From Bacteroidota bacterium (GTDB lineage Bacteria > Bacteroidota > Bacteroidia > Chitinophagales > Saprospiraceae): a DNA stretch of 64,000 nucleotides. Below are positions 18,303-27,331 of this stretch, piece after piece (the first letter of the stretch is position 1; every line of letters starts with the position of its first letter). Both the position numbers and the translations under genes were made by a program. The notes beneath the pieces were generated by a model. The model had not been told where the DNA came from, did no database searches, and saw only the letters and a program-made list of their open reading frames with translations. Where the stretch lies: the NCBI GenBank assembly GCA_017857395.1, contig JAFMDF010000007.1, forward strand, positions 1 through 64,000. The letters run 5' to 3'.

Positions 18303-19256
18303 ATGAAAAGATTTTTGTACCTTTTCTTATTTGTATCCTTTGTTTGGACGACGGGGAATGCGCAACATGAAGCACATTATACCCACTTTATGTATACCAA
18401 GCAATTGATTAATCCTGCTTATGTAGGATCTAGTGGAATGCCTAGTTTTTTAGGATTATATAGAAAGCAGTGGATTGGTTTTAATGGCGCACCAGAATCT
18501 CAGTTACTGAGCTTTAATACACCGTTTTTTGACCCAAGAGTCGGGTTTGGTGTAGCGGTTTCTCGTCAAGTAACAGGTGATTTTGAAGAATTTTTTGGTA
18601 ATCTATCTTATAGTTATGATATGATCAACCAAGATGATTTAAATTTGCGTTTTGGGATAATGGGAACTTTGAAGCATGTTGGACTAACGATTGATGGGCA
18701 AAATTCCGTTATTCGAAATCCCTCAGATCCTGTAGTTGGATTTATAGGAGGAGATGATTTTTCTAAAATTGGCGGAAATGTAGGAGCGGGTTTATATTTG
18801 AATATTAAAGATGCCTATATCGGTGTTTCTGTACCTAATATTTTAAGCAGACAATTAGGATCAGATGTAAGTCAGAGACCAGCGGATGAACAGCCGCACT
18901 TCTATGGAATGGCAGGAGCGATTATCCCCGTACCAGAATCTCAATTTAGTATTTATCCCAACGTACTATTTAAGTACACGGAGAATGCACCCTTTTCACT
19001 AGACATAAATTTAAGTGCCATTTATAATAATGTTTTTACATTTGGAGCGTCTTATAGATATGGAGAAGTGAATGGAGATTCTATCGATTTTTTAGCACGC
19101 TACCAAATTTCTCCAGCATTTGGATTGGGTGTTGCTTATGATTTGCCTATTTCGGATATTAGAGATTATAATAGTGGAAGTATTGAATTCATGATGTCCT
19201 ATAACCTAGGAGGGAGTAAGAACCCTGATATGACAAATCCAAGATTTTACTTTTAG
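18303..19256 (+). CDS. PorP/SprF family type IX secretion outer-membrane protein
   Basis: 317 residues with a signal peptide (MKRFLYLFLFVSFVWTTGNAQ). The family signature is the N-terminal HYTHFMYTKQLINPAYVGSSG and RKQWIGFNGAP, followed by a beta-barrel with alternating hydrophobic strands. SprF-type proteins sit in the outer membrane and help attach or export CHU_C-tailed partners such as SprB. The gene follows exactly such a partner, separated only by an 80-bp hairpin, and precedes an OmpA-family gene. This three-gene order is common in Bacteroidota. Length is normal for the family. Confidence 0.93.
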   Translation: MKRFLYLFLFVSFVWTTGNAQHEAHYTHFMYTKQLINPAYVGSSGMPSFLGLYRKQWIGFNGAPESQLLSFNTPFFDPRVGFGVAVSRQVTGDFEEFFGNLSYSYDMINQDDLNLRFGIMGTLKHVGLTIDGQNSVIRNPSDPVVGFIGGDDFSKIGGNVGAGLYLNIKDAYIGVSVPNILSRQLGSDVSQRPADEQPHFYGMAGAIIPVPESQFSIYPNVLFKYTENAPFSLDINLSAIYNNVFTFGASYRYGEVNGDSIDFLARYQISPAFGLGVAYDLPISDIRDYNSGSIEFMMSYNLGGSKNPDMTNPRFYF

Positions 19257-19290
19257 TAACGGTTAAAAATAACTTTCGCATTTTATATAC

Positions 19291-19325
19291 GAACCCCAAC
19301 TTTTTTTAAAACCTTGGAGTGTCTA
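19291..19325. repeat. 35-bp dispersed palindrome-like repeat, diverged copy
   Basis: Aligns base for base in length with the copies at 28796-28830 and 39441-39475; the right half ACCTTGGAGTGTCTA is identical to the copy at 39441. Similarity to the 28796 copy continues for some 15-20 bases (GAACTTATT). Confidence 0.6.
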
Positions 19326-19449
19326 AATGCCGAACTTATTATTTTGCTGTTATTTCGTATATTAGTTAATAATCATTAGATACAGCCGAAAATTTGGCTA
19401 ATGGAATCGTGAAGAGTGAACCATTTTTCTCGTAAAAATTGAACTATCC

Positions 19450-21828
19450 ATGAAAAAAATAATTTTACTTTTTAACTTATGTTGGTTAGCAGCAAACTGC
19501 TTAGTCGCTCAAAGTGCCTTGAGTCCAGACGTAAAAGTAGAAGTTAAAAATGAACAAACAGTTAATACTGGGGCATTAGAATTTAGTCCTGCTTTTTATG
19601 AGAATGGAATTGTTTTTATCTCTGATAATAAGGTAGGGCAAGACGACAATCGGTATACCGATGAAGATATTGCCAGAAAAACGGTGTCTATTTTTTTAGC
19701 GAGAAGAAATGAGGATGGCGCATTGAATGCAGCTGTCCCATTTGCGGAAGAATTAACGACACAATGGCACGAAGGCCCACTTACTTTTAATAAAACAAAT
19801 GATAAAATATTCTTTAGCAGAAATGATTTTTTGGATGGGAATGTAGATAAGGCAAGTGACGGTGTCGTGAAGCAAATGATAATATCTGCGGATATGGCAG
19901 GCGGTAAATGGAGCAATCAACAGCGTTTGCCCTTCAATGATAAAGAATATGATTTTGTCCATCCTTCTATTAATGTCGATGATAATGTCTTATATTTTTC
20001 TTCTGACCGACCTGGAGGTTTTGGTGGTATGGACATCTGGAAAGTTGAAAAGAATGGAACAACTTGGGGCGTACCCGTCAATTTAGGCGCTGGTATTAAT
20101 ACGTCTAGCAACGAAGTATTTCCTTTTATTCATGCAGATGGCACTTTATTTTTTTCCTCGAATGGGCACGGCAGTATGGGAGGTGGAGATATTTTCTTCA
20201 GCAAACCATTTAATGGAGAATATGTCAATCCCGTCAACTTAGGTGCTAAGTTTAATACCAATTCAGATGACTTTGGTTTCATTATAGACCGAGACAAAAA
20301 AAATGGCTACTTCTCGTCTAATCGAGATGGTGGCAATGGACAAGATGATATTTATAGCTTTTTTATAGACGAAACCTTAGGCGAAGATATTTTTCAATAT
20401 CCAGAGAACCATCCTGCTTACTTAGCATCTAATGGAGCAATCAATCAGCCTGGTGGAGGTAGTGGTGGGAATATTAATGGACAAAATCCTAATGCCTCAG
20501 GAGATGGTTTCGGAGATAAGGTGTTGACGCTATTTGTAGCTGACCGTTTAACAGGTACAGAATTAGGAGATGCCGTAATAGAATACGTAGATTTAGCGCA
20601 ATTGACAAATACAGAAATTGTTACCGATCAAGACGGTAATGTGGTACAATTAATTTCTTCGGATGATGGTTCAGTTGTTACGTTATCCACTGTGGATAAT
20701 GCTGTCAAAGGCACAACAAATGCAGAAGGTGCTTACGACTTAAAATTAGGTGATGGTAATTATTTGGTGAATATTACTAAACCAGGTTATAAACCCAAAC
20801 AAATATTGGTGACGGCTAATAACCAAGAAGAAATATTGACTTTAATGGATAAAGCAGGTGATTGTAGCACTATCAATGGAATGGTAGCTAATGCAAGTAA
20901 TAACCCTGTACCTGGAGCTAAAATTGCGATACAAGAAGAAGGGGATTTAACGGCATTAGATGTAACGACCGATGCAAGCGGTAATTTCTCTGTTTGTTTG
21001 GAATGTGGAAAAACTTATATTATTACGGTCTCTAAAAACGGTAAAAGTACCTCAGACAATATAACCGTAAGTGCCGATTGTAATGGTGGACAAGCGCAAT
21101 CCATAAACTTTAACTTAGATGCTGGTGGCTTAGTAGGTGGAACAACTATTCGTTTGGAAAGAATTTATTATAATTTTAATGATGCTTCCATTCGACCTGA
21201 CGCTAGAGACGAGTTAAACGCTTTAGTAGCTATCTTAAAGAACTATCCAACTTTAGAAATTGAAATAGCTTCTCATACAGATTCGAGAGGTGGCAATTCT
21301 TATAATAGGCAACTTTCTCAAAGACGAGCGGATAAAGTAGTCGCTTACTTGGTACAACAAGGTATTAGCGCAGGAAGGTTAACTCCAATGGGTTATGGAG
21401 AATCTAAATTACTCAACCAATGTAGTGACGATGTACAATGTAGTGAATTAGATCATCAATATAATAGAAGAACAGAAATAAGTGTTAGAGAATTCGATGA
21501 TCCTATTGGCGTAGAATATGTATCTAATGCACCAGAAACAGTGGATAATGCACCAAGTTCTGTTACGAGTGGAGGCGGTAATTATGGGAGTAGTGATGGT
21601 GGTCGTTACCAAGTAGTTGCAGGTTCTTTTTCTAGTCGAACTAATGCAGATAATAGATTATCAAGGGTACAGCAATTAGGTTTTGATAATGCTAAAGTAA
21701 TTAGAGGTAGTGGTGTTGCTAGGAATATTGTTTTAGTTAAATCTTTCTCCAATTATAATCAAGCAAGAGAACTAGCGGATGAAATAGAAAATGTCCATAA
21801 TATTAATACTTATGTGAAGCGGAATTAG
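19450..21828 (+). CDS. OmpA-family protein with PD40 propeller, regulatory-like domains and SPOR domain
   Basis: 792 residues with signal peptide (MKKIILLFNLCWLAANCLVAQ). Residues about 40-310 hold PD40/WD40-like propeller blades (FSSDRPGGFGGMDIWK, FFSSNGHGSMGGGDI, YFSSNRDGGNGQDDIY). Two carboxypeptidase-regulatory-like domains follow (about 400-465 and 470-555), then an OmpA C-terminal peptidoglycan-binding domain (about 567-685; IASHTDSRGGNSYNRQLSQ), and last a SPOR domain (about 718-792). The first four parts resemble PorE-like and other T9SS-associated OmpA proteins, which tie outer-membrane machinery to peptidoglycan. SPOR binds denuded glycan strands at division sites and is an unusual extra here. 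It closes the HYR/PorP block; a strong terminator stands 29 bases after the stop. Confidence 0.9.
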   Translation: MKKIILLFNLCWLAANCLVAQSALSPDVKVEVKNEQTVNTGALEFSPAFYENGIVFISDNKVGQDDNRYTDEDIARKTVSIFLARRNEDGALNAAVPFAEELTTQWHEGPLTFNKTNDKIFFSRNDFLDGNVDKASDGVVKQMIISADMAGGKWSNQQRLPFNDKEYDFVHPSINVDDNVLYFSSDRPGGFGGMDIWKVEKNGTTWGVPVNLGAGINTSSNEVFPFIHADGTLFFSSNGHGSMGGGDIFFSKPFNGEYVNPVNLGAKFNTNSDDFGFIIDRDKKNGYFSSNRDGGNGQDDIYSFFIDETLGEDIFQYPENHPAYLASNGAINQPGGGSGGNINGQNPNASGDGFGDKVLTLFVADRLTGTELGDAVIEYVDLAQLTNTEIVTDQDGNVVQLISSDDGSVVTLSTVDNAVKGTTNAEGAYDLKLGDGNYLVNITKPGYKPKQILVTANNQEEILTLMDKAGDCSTINGMVANASNNPVPGAKIAIQEEGDLTALDVTTDASGNFSVCLECGKTYIITVSKNGKSTSDNITVSADCNGGQAQSINFNLDAGGLVGGTTIRLERIYYNFNDASIRPDARDELNALVAILKNYPTLEIEIASHTDSRGGNSYNRQLSQRRADKVVAYLVQQGISAGRLTPMGYGESKLLNQCSDDVQCSELDHQYNRRTEISVREFDDPIGVEYVSNAPETVDNAPSSVTSGGGNYGSSDGGRYQVVAGSFSSRTNADNRLSRVQQLGFDNAKVIRGSGVARNIVLVKSFSNYNQARELADEIENVHNINTYVKRN

Positions 21829-21856
21829 GAGTCGCTTGTTGATGGTAAAATAATAG

Positions 21857-21891
21857 AAAAGCCTTTGAGATGGAATGTCTCAAGGGCTTTT
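21857..21891 (+). terminator. Intrinsic terminator of the T9SS block
   Basis: 14-bp stem (21857-21870 with 21878-21891, one G-U pair), 7-base loop and a TTTTTTATTT tail on the + strand. Confidence 0.85.
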
Positions 21892-21909
21892 TTATTTGAT
21901 AAAAAGTTC

Positions 21910-22140
21910 ATGCAATTTAAGTTGCGAACTGGTAGCGCAGGATTTATCCTGTCCCGTTCCAAGCTAGCTGAAATCGTATCAAAAAACAAAAATAGTTTCT
22001 CCATTAATGACCAATCTCCTGATTGGATTGAAATACATAATCCTTCAGAAGCAGTTATCAATTTGACTGGATACTTTTTGAGCGATGAAGAGCAAAATCC
22101 TGGCGGTAACCTTTATGAGGTGACAATAAATGGTCTTTAA
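21910..22140 (+). pseudogene. Lamin-tail (LTD) domain remnant
   Basis: The open frame reads LAEIVSKNKNSFSINDQ then SPDWIEIHNPSEAVINLTGY and FLSDEEQNP. This is the opening of a lamin-tail domain as found at the start of CotH-type and other large secreted Bacteroidota proteins (family pattern: NEI..N...D..G...DWIEIYN...VDLSGYYLTD). There is no signal peptide, no plausible start, and the frame closes 91 codons after opening inside the preceding terminator. It is therefore most likely the relic of a deleted gene. Confidence 0.6.
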
Positions 22141-22161
22141 GGAATGTAGTTATTGCCATAA

Positions 22162-22275
22162 TTAACGCTTTTGCCAAGGAACTGCACCAGATTGTCGTAT
22201 ATGTTCCTGTAGCATCATCCGTAGCTTTTTAAAATCCTCATCATTATTAGATGAAAGTGGTGTTGTTTCCAACAT
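22162..22275 (-). CDS. Possible small protein (37 aa) or gene relic
   Basis: ATG at 22275 to TAA at 22162 gives a polar, charged peptide beginning MLETTPLSSNNDEDFKKL and ending SGAVPWQKR, with an in-frame stop just upstream. I do not recognise it. It lies 22 bases after the lamin-tail remnant on the other strand, so it could be a second fragment from the same deletion event. Codon composition looks protein-like, but the length gives little support. Confidence 0.25.
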   Translation of the reverse strand: MLETTPLSSNNDEDFKKLRMMLQEHIRQSGAVPWQKR

Positions 22276-22396
22276 ATCCGTTTAAGAAGTAGTAGGTTCG
22301 ATTCATTTTAAATAGTTGAGTTTTTATGTGCTGCTTAAGAAATGGTTTTAATATTCCGTGTTTTCGCATTCAATAAAAAAAGTATCGGGTTTTCGA

Positions 22397-23356
22397 TTAC
22401 TGTAACAACTCTGCTAGAAAATCTGGGGAAATATTTCCTCCACTAATCACCGCAACTGTTAAAGCATGCTTTGGTAAACTAGCTTGTTTAAATAGAAATG
22501 CTGCCGTAGAAACAGCACCACTTGGTTCGCTCACTAATCGGTTATTGAATAGCATCACCCGCATCGATTTTCTGATTTCTTCTTCACTTACCGTAATAAT
22601 ATCATCCACAAAAGCCTGTATATGCGCAAAGGTGATATCGCCAATTTGAGTTGCCCGCATTCCATCGGCAATAGTCTGTTTTGTTTGACTTAAAGGAAGT
22701 TTTTGGATTTTACCTTGTCGGAAACTTTGTTGTGCATCGTTAGCTATTTCTGGTTCTACACCAATTATTTTGGTCGCTTTTCCACTTAGTTTTAAGGCAG
22801 CTGCAATGCCACTAATCAGCCCGCCTCCTCCAATTGGTACGAGCACTACACCAACCTCTGGTAGATCTTCAATAATTTCCATTCCAACAGTAGCCTGTCC
22901 TGCAATAATGGTTTCATCATTGAAAGGAGGAATCATCACATAATTGTGTTTAGTCGCTAATGCTTCTGCTGCGGCTCGCCATTCTTCTTCACCGCCACTT
23001 TTAAGTAGCACGACTTCTGCACCCATTGCTTTTGTATTGGCAATCTTTATTTCTGGAGCGATAGCAGGCATCACAATCGTCGCTTTTATATTTAGTTTTT
23101 GTGCCGCATAAGCCACCCCTTGTGCATGATTACCACTTGAAAAGGCAATAATACCCTGTTTTTTTTGTGCTTCTGATAGCGAAACTATTTTATTATAAGC
23201 TCCTCTCAATTTGAAGGCACCTACCGTCTGTAGATTTTCGGGTTTAAAGAATAATTGTCTATTAGGCGCACAATTGAGGGATTGGATTAACGGGGTACGA
23301 ATGATTACGCCATTCAATCTTTTTTGAGCTGCATTAATATCGTTTAATGTTATCAT
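22397..23356 (-). CDS. PLP-dependent threonine dehydratase / serine racemase family enzyme
   Basis: 319 residues from ATG 23356 (MITLNDINAAQKRLNG); the ATG at 23374 would add six hydrophobic residues not typical for the family. It is a fold-type II PLP enzyme. Lys49 in GAFKLRGAYNK is the Schiff-base lysine, FSSGNHAQGVAYAA binds the cofactor phosphate side, VPIGGGGLISG is the phosphate loop, and ISGGNISPDF is near the end. It lacks the ACT-like regulatory domain of biosynthetic IlvA, so it is the short catabolic (TdcB-like) or serine-racemase-like form that deaminates threonine/serine to 2-oxo acids. It stands alone; no branched-chain synthesis genes are near. Confidence 0.88.
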   Translation of the reverse strand: MITLNDINAAQKRLNGVIIRTPLIQSLNCAPNRQLFFKPENLQTVGAFKLRGAYNKIVSLSEAQKKQGIIAFSSGNHAQGVAYAAQKLNIKATIVMPAIAPEIKIANTKAMGAEVVLLKSGGEEEWRAAAEALATKHNYVMIPPFNDETIIAGQATVGMEIIEDLPEVGVVLVPIGGGGLISGIAAALKLSGKATKIIGVEPEIANDAQQSFRQGKIQKLPLSQTKQTIADGMRATQIGDITFAHIQAFVDDIITVSEEEIRKSMRVMLFNNRLVSEPSGAVSTAAFLFKQASLPKHALTVAVISGGNISPDFLAELLQ

Positions 23357-23374
23357 GAGTGTATAGGATATCAT

Positions 23375-23752
23375 TTATAGTTCATCGTTTAAATATTGGG
23401 ATTTAAAATTGAAAGCTAAACAAAAGAATTAAAATAAAAAAAAAATGGAGCATCTTTATTTGGCGACTAACTCCCTTGTCGAAAAAATGCCTGCTTCATC
23501 TCGCAATTGAGAGATGTACTTACCTGTTGGCAGATTAATTATGTATTTAATTTTTTTAGAGAGACTTATGGAGTGAAGAAGAAGTTATTAGTTCAGGTAA
23601 AAAAAGGAGGAATGGTGGTAGTTTATAGGAAGTGGAGATAGAAGGGTTTTAGTAGAAACGATTGATTATAGAGCCTAAGCTCAATCTCAATTTCAAAACA
23701 TCCTTTATTGAATTTTTGAAATTGAGACTGAGATTGAAGTTGAAATAGTATT
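23375..23752. other. Intergenic region with word-type hairpin
   Basis: No gene. It holds the hairpin at 23680-23748 directly after the subtilase stop codon; the remainder shows only A/T-rich sequence. Confidence 0.5.
23680..23748. repeat. Word-type hairpin element
   Basis: Left arm CTCAATCTCAATTTCAAAA (from 23680), right arm TTTTGAAATTGAGACTGAG and on to 23748. Each arm is a tandem of C-only or G-only words. The words match those at 767-848 (TTGAAGTTGAAA). It starts 4 bases from the end of the subtilase gene and may serve as its terminator. Confidence 0.7.
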
Positions 23753-25357
23753 TTATTGCGAAACAGGCACCAATTTCACCGCCTCCCCAGGTTGAATAAA
23801 TCGCCCAGTTTCAGAAGTCGAATTAGTTCCAACGCCACTACCTTGCAAAATTTCGTAAACTTCAGTGGTAGTTAAAGTAGGATTAATACTTTTTAGGACA
23901 CCAACCAAGCCCGCCACATAAGGCGTTGCCATAGAAGTTCCATTAAACGTTTTATACTCGTTTTTAGGAAAAGTAGAATAAATATTCACACCCGGTGCAG
24001 CTACGCCCATTGCTATATCATTGACATAATTAGAAAAAGTAGCTCGTTTTAGTTGCTCATCAATTGCACTTACTGTAATTACACCTTTCACATTAGCAGG
24101 GGCATAATTTTTAGCATTATCATTAGAATTTCCAGCCGCTACAATCACGATCGCTCCTGCATCATTGGCATATTTAATCGCCTTTTCATAAGACTTTTGT
24201 TTAGCAGGATTAGACCGACCGCCTAAAGACATAGAAATAACATCCACTTGATTATCTGCTGCTTCGATAATACCATCAATAATACTTTTTTGTGTTCCCA
24301 TCCCAAAATTATTTAAGACAGGAATGCTACTGATTTGTACAAATTCATTATTCTGAGAAAAGGAAGCGACACCAGTTGCATTATTAGAAACCGAACCTGC
24401 AATACCTGCACAATGCGTTCCATGCCCTTGCACATCTCTATCATATTTGCTTTTGATAGATTTATAATTGCCTGCTATATCTTCGTGTTTGGCATCTACG
24501 CCTGTATCTAAAATGGCAATCGTGGCCTTTCGTTGTGGTTGGATATTGCCTTCTGCAATACTTTTATAAAATTGGTCAATGCCCATCGCATCAAAACCCC
24601 ACATTTGTTCTAAACCTGGGTCATTAATTCCAAATCTTTTTTCAATTGGCTTCGGTAATTTAGTCACTTCAATCGGCGAAATTGTAATCACTTCATTTTC
24701 TTCTACCCAATCCACCATAATGGTTTTGTATAATTGCTGTTCAATTTCCGCTAAATTACCTAATTGGTTATCCGGAACATTCAAAACATAAAAATCGTCT
24801 AAATCAGTCAAGTCAGCTTTATTGGGATGAAAAGCTCGTTTATAAGTAATATTGTATCGGTCTAGCGTTGAGGCAATGTCTTCAATGGTGTTTCCTTCAT
24901 AAATCTCAATCAAGAGCTCACCATCTTCATCTAACTTGGGCGTATTATTATTTTTGGTTGGAACAGTAGTTTCGATTGCACCTGTTGGCATCTCTGCTTC
25001 CGCTGCATTATTAGTACTTGCTTTTTCTGGAAAAGTAGCTTGAAGAATATCCATTCCTTTTGTGCCAATCATTCCGTAAAGCGCAAATAGCATCCCAAAA
25101 AACAGCACTTTATATTTTCTGAAAAAGCTGAAAAATTGAGAGACTACCCCTAAAACGACTAAATCTCTAAATAGAATAAATAGCTTATAAGGTAACTCAC
25201 CTTGTGCCATGCCAAGGGAAATTAAGTAGGCAAAAAAGCCACCTAAAAATAGCTTGCTCATTTGGCGACTACGGCGCTTATTATCTTGGAGGTAAAACCA
25301 GCCAATCAAACCACTTAGGCTCACAAGGTAACTCACAGGATATAATAAATCTAACAT
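23753..25357 (-). CDS. Membrane-anchored subtilisin-like serine protease (S8)
   Basis: 534 residues. The first about 100 residues contain three to four membrane segments (VSYLVSLSGLIGWFYL, LFLGGFFAYLISLGMA, LFRDLVVLGVVSQFF, VLFFGMLFALYGMIG) instead of a plain signal peptide. Residues 100-240 are an acidic propeptide-like part. The protease domain has the full triad: Asp284 (AILDTGVD), His312 (GHGTHCAG), Ser475 (NGTSMATPY), plus oxyanion Asn410 (VAAGNSND). It is predicted to sit in the inner membrane with the protease outside. Substrates are unknown. The multi-span N-terminus on a subtilase is uncommon. No linked inhibitor gene is seen. Confidence 0.9.
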   Translation of the reverse strand: MLDLLYPVSYLVSLSGLIGWFYLQDNKRRSRQMSKLFLGGFFAYLISLGMAQGELPYKLFILFRDLVVLGVVSQFFSFFRKYKVLFFGMLFALYGMIGTKGMDILQATFPEKASTNNAAEAEMPTGAIETTVPTKNNNTPKLDEDGELLIEIYEGNTIEDIASTLDRYNITYKRAFHPNKADLTDLDDFYVLNVPDNQLGNLAEIEQQLYKTIMVDWVEENEVITISPIEVTKLPKPIEKRFGINDPGLEQMWGFDAMGIDQFYKSIAEGNIQPQRKATIAILDTGVDAKHEDIAGNYKSIKSKYDRDVQGHGTHCAGIAGSVSNNATGVASFSQNNEFVQISSIPVLNNFGMGTQKSIIDGIIEAADNQVDVISMSLGGRSNPAKQKSYEKAIKYANDAGAIVIVAAGNSNDNAKNYAPANVKGVITVSAIDEQLKRATFSNYVNDIAMGVAAPGVNIYSTFPKNEYKTFNGTSMATPYVAGLVGVLKSINPTLTTTEVYEILQGSGVGTNSTSETGRFIQPGEAVKLVPVSQ

Positions 25358-25472
25358 ATATTTTACTTTTTCAAGACTCAGGAAATAAATTTCCGAGCTT
25401 ATTTAATTACTGAGTTTTTGGTTATTCAGTAATGTTACTAATGCTGTTTACAAAGAAACGCAATTTCCGCTA

Positions 25473-25503
25473 TTGTAAATTACCTTTTTCCAGTTTACCT
25501 TCG
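25473..25503 (+). promoter_or_regulatory. Possible promoter of the lipoprotein gene
   Basis: TTG at 25473-25475, then 20 bases, then TACCTTCG (25496-25503), one base off TAnnTTTG. The leader to the ATG at 25595 would be about 85 nt. Confidence 0.4.
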
Positions 25504-25594
25504 TAAAATATCGGACGAATGGGGCAAAAAAATAGGCGAAATTAAGCTTAGATTCCCTTTTTGACTTAAATCAAAAACTCAATTACTTGTTACA

Positions 25595-26089
25595 ATGTTT
25601 AAAAATATCAATTTTCTGCTATTAATAATTTGTTTTATGGCGGTATCTAATTGCACAAATCCTACTACAAATCAACCAACTATTGACCCAACGTCTTTTC
25701 ACTTAGGCGTCATTAGTGCCTTTTCAGAAGTCGTCAATGCAGAGTTGAAACCATTGGCTTTGAGTCATCCATTAAGTAGCGAAGAAATGGCGTTATTTTT
25801 ACCTGAAGCGACTAAAATAGCTGCTAAATATAACGTACAATTATACCTAGAAAAAGACTTAATTATTACTGAATTATTCCCTGCGGACGTCGCCAAAGAC
25901 AAAGAAGTTTTGCTCTTATACCAAGGGCGCACTTTAGACCGATACTTAGCTATCAAAAGAGATAAATCAGACCTAACACATCATGGCATTTATAATAAAC
26001 AAGAAGCTTTAGATGTTGCTGTTAGGTTTGGCAAATTGTTGGGTTATTCCTCAAAAGGTATTCAGAAATTAATTCAGGAAAATAGGTAA
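25595..26089 (+). CDS. Hypothetical lipoprotein (164 aa)
   Basis: Starts with a lipoprotein signal (MFKNINFLLLIICFMAVSNC, lipobox AVSNC, Cys20), followed by a Thr/Pro/Gln linker and a compact mixed alpha/beta domain. It contains EVVNAELKPLALSHPLSS and a strand-rich centre (YNVQLYLEKDLIITELFP...VLLLYQGRTLDRYL), and ends in a helix (VRFGKLLGYSSKGIQKLIQ). I do not recognise the family. It probably resides in the outer or inner membrane facing the periplasm. It is followed by a word-type hairpin and then by a CoA transferase gene that is probably unrelated. Confidence 0.7.
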   Translation: MFKNINFLLLIICFMAVSNCTNPTTNQPTIDPTSFHLGVISAFSEVVNAELKPLALSHPLSSEEMALFLPEATKIAAKYNVQLYLEKDLIITELFPADVAKDKEVLLLYQGRTLDRYLAIKRDKSDLTHHGIYNKQEALDVAVRFGKLLGYSSKGIQKLIQENR

Positions 26090-26090
26090 A

Positions 26091-26186
26091 TGAGGTTACG
26101 AGGTAACAAGGTAATGAGGTCATGAGTTGAGCGTCCTCATAAACTTATTACCTCATTATCTCACGACCTTGTCACCTCGTAACCTC
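26091..26186. repeat. Word-type hairpin element
   Basis: Left arm (26091-26126) is built of GAGGTTAC/GAGGTAAC/AAGGTAAT words. Right arm (26136-26186) is built of TTACCTC/TTATCTC/ACCTTGTC/ACCTCGTAACCTC words. The right arm nearly repeats that of 37293-37392. It spans the whole gap up to the CoA transferase start. Confidence 0.8.
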
Positions 26187-26193
26187 CACATTC

Positions 26194-27270
26194 ATGAAAA
26201 AACTATTCAAAGATTTAAAAATAGTAGAACTAGCAAGTGTCTTAGCAGGTCCAGCAGTAGGACAGTTTTTTGCAGAATTAGGTGCAACCGTCATCAAAAT
26301 AGAAAACAAAAAAACGGGCGGTGATGTCACTCGAAAATGGCGCTTGCCAAAAGAGGATAAGTTAAAAACCGAATCTGCTTACTTTCATAGTGTAAATTGG
26401 GGAAAGGAATCTATTTTTTTAGATTTAAAAGCAGCCGAAGACCATCAACTAGCGATAGAATATATCCAAACAGCAGACATCGTAATCGCTAATTTTAAAA
26501 TGGGTTCTGCCAAGCCTTTAGGAATGGATTATGACAGTTTAAGTGCTTTAAATCCAAGATTAATTTATGCCAATTTAACTGCCTACGGAGAAGATAATCC
26601 TAGTCCTGGATTTGATGTGTTACTGCAAGCCGAAACAGGTTTTTTATATATGAATGGAGCACCGAATCAGCCACCAGTAAAAATGCCAGTTGCTCTAATA
26701 GATTTATTGGCAGCGCATCAATTAAAAGAAGCGATTTTGATTGCCTTATGGCAAAGAGCGCAAACGGGTAAAGGAGATTTTATTACCGTCTCCTTAGCAG
26801 AGGCAGCCATTGCGTCTTTAGCCAATCAAGCTTCCAACTGGCTCAATGAAGGCTATATTCCACAAAGAATGGGCACTCAACACCCAAATATTGCCCCTTA
26901 TGGAGAAATATTTAAGACCAAGGATGGCAAAGAAATTATCTTAGCCATTGGAACAGAAAAGCAATTTGTGGAATTGTGTAATTGTTTGAATGCGAGTGAA
27001 TTAGTGGAGGACGAACAATTTGCTACGAATGCCCAAAGAGTCGTTCATCGAACTGTTTTGCAGACTATTTTAACGCCTTTATTTTTACAATTTGACCAAG
27101 CAACTTTATTAGCTCGTTTTCAAGCCGCTAAAGTACCCGCAGGTGTCATCCGAAATATGCAAGAAGTTTTTGAATGGTCGATTGCGCAAGGAATGGTATT
27201 GGAGGAAATGAAAAATGGGGCAATTAGTAAACGAGTGAAGACAATAGCGTTCAGTTTTCCTAGAAGGTAA
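26194..27270 (+). CDS. Family III (CaiB/BaiF) CoA transferase
   Basis: 358 residues, cytoplasmic. It transfers CoA between carboxylic acids. Family marks: start KDLKIVELASVLAGPAVGQFFAELGATVIKIE, NLTAYGED and the catalytic Asp141 in GFDVLLQAETGF, then a second-domain block (RMGTQHPNIAPYGEIFKTKDG). It is slightly shorter than the usual 390-400 residues, mainly near the C-terminus. Substrate is not deducible: there are no acyl-CoA genes beside it, and a second, only distantly similar CoA transferase sits at 40032. Confidence 0.9.
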   Translation: MKKLFKDLKIVELASVLAGPAVGQFFAELGATVIKIENKKTGGDVTRKWRLPKEDKLKTESAYFHSVNWGKESIFLDLKAAEDHQLAIEYIQTADIVIANFKMGSAKPLGMDYDSLSALNPRLIYANLTAYGEDNPSPGFDVLLQAETGFLYMNGAPNQPPVKMPVALIDLLAAHQLKEAILIALWQRAQTGKGDFITVSLAEAAIASLANQASNWLNEGYIPQRMGTQHPNIAPYGEIFKTKDGKEIILAIGTEKQFVELCNCLNASELVEDEQFATNAQRVVHRTVLQTILTPLFLQFDQATLLARFQAAKVPAGVIRNMQEVFEWSIAQGMVLEEMKNGAISKRVKTIAFSFPRR

Positions 27271-27331
27271 AACATAAAAATCATAATAATCAGCGAAATC
27301 AGCGTTAAAAAAAAATACGCAAACATAGACG

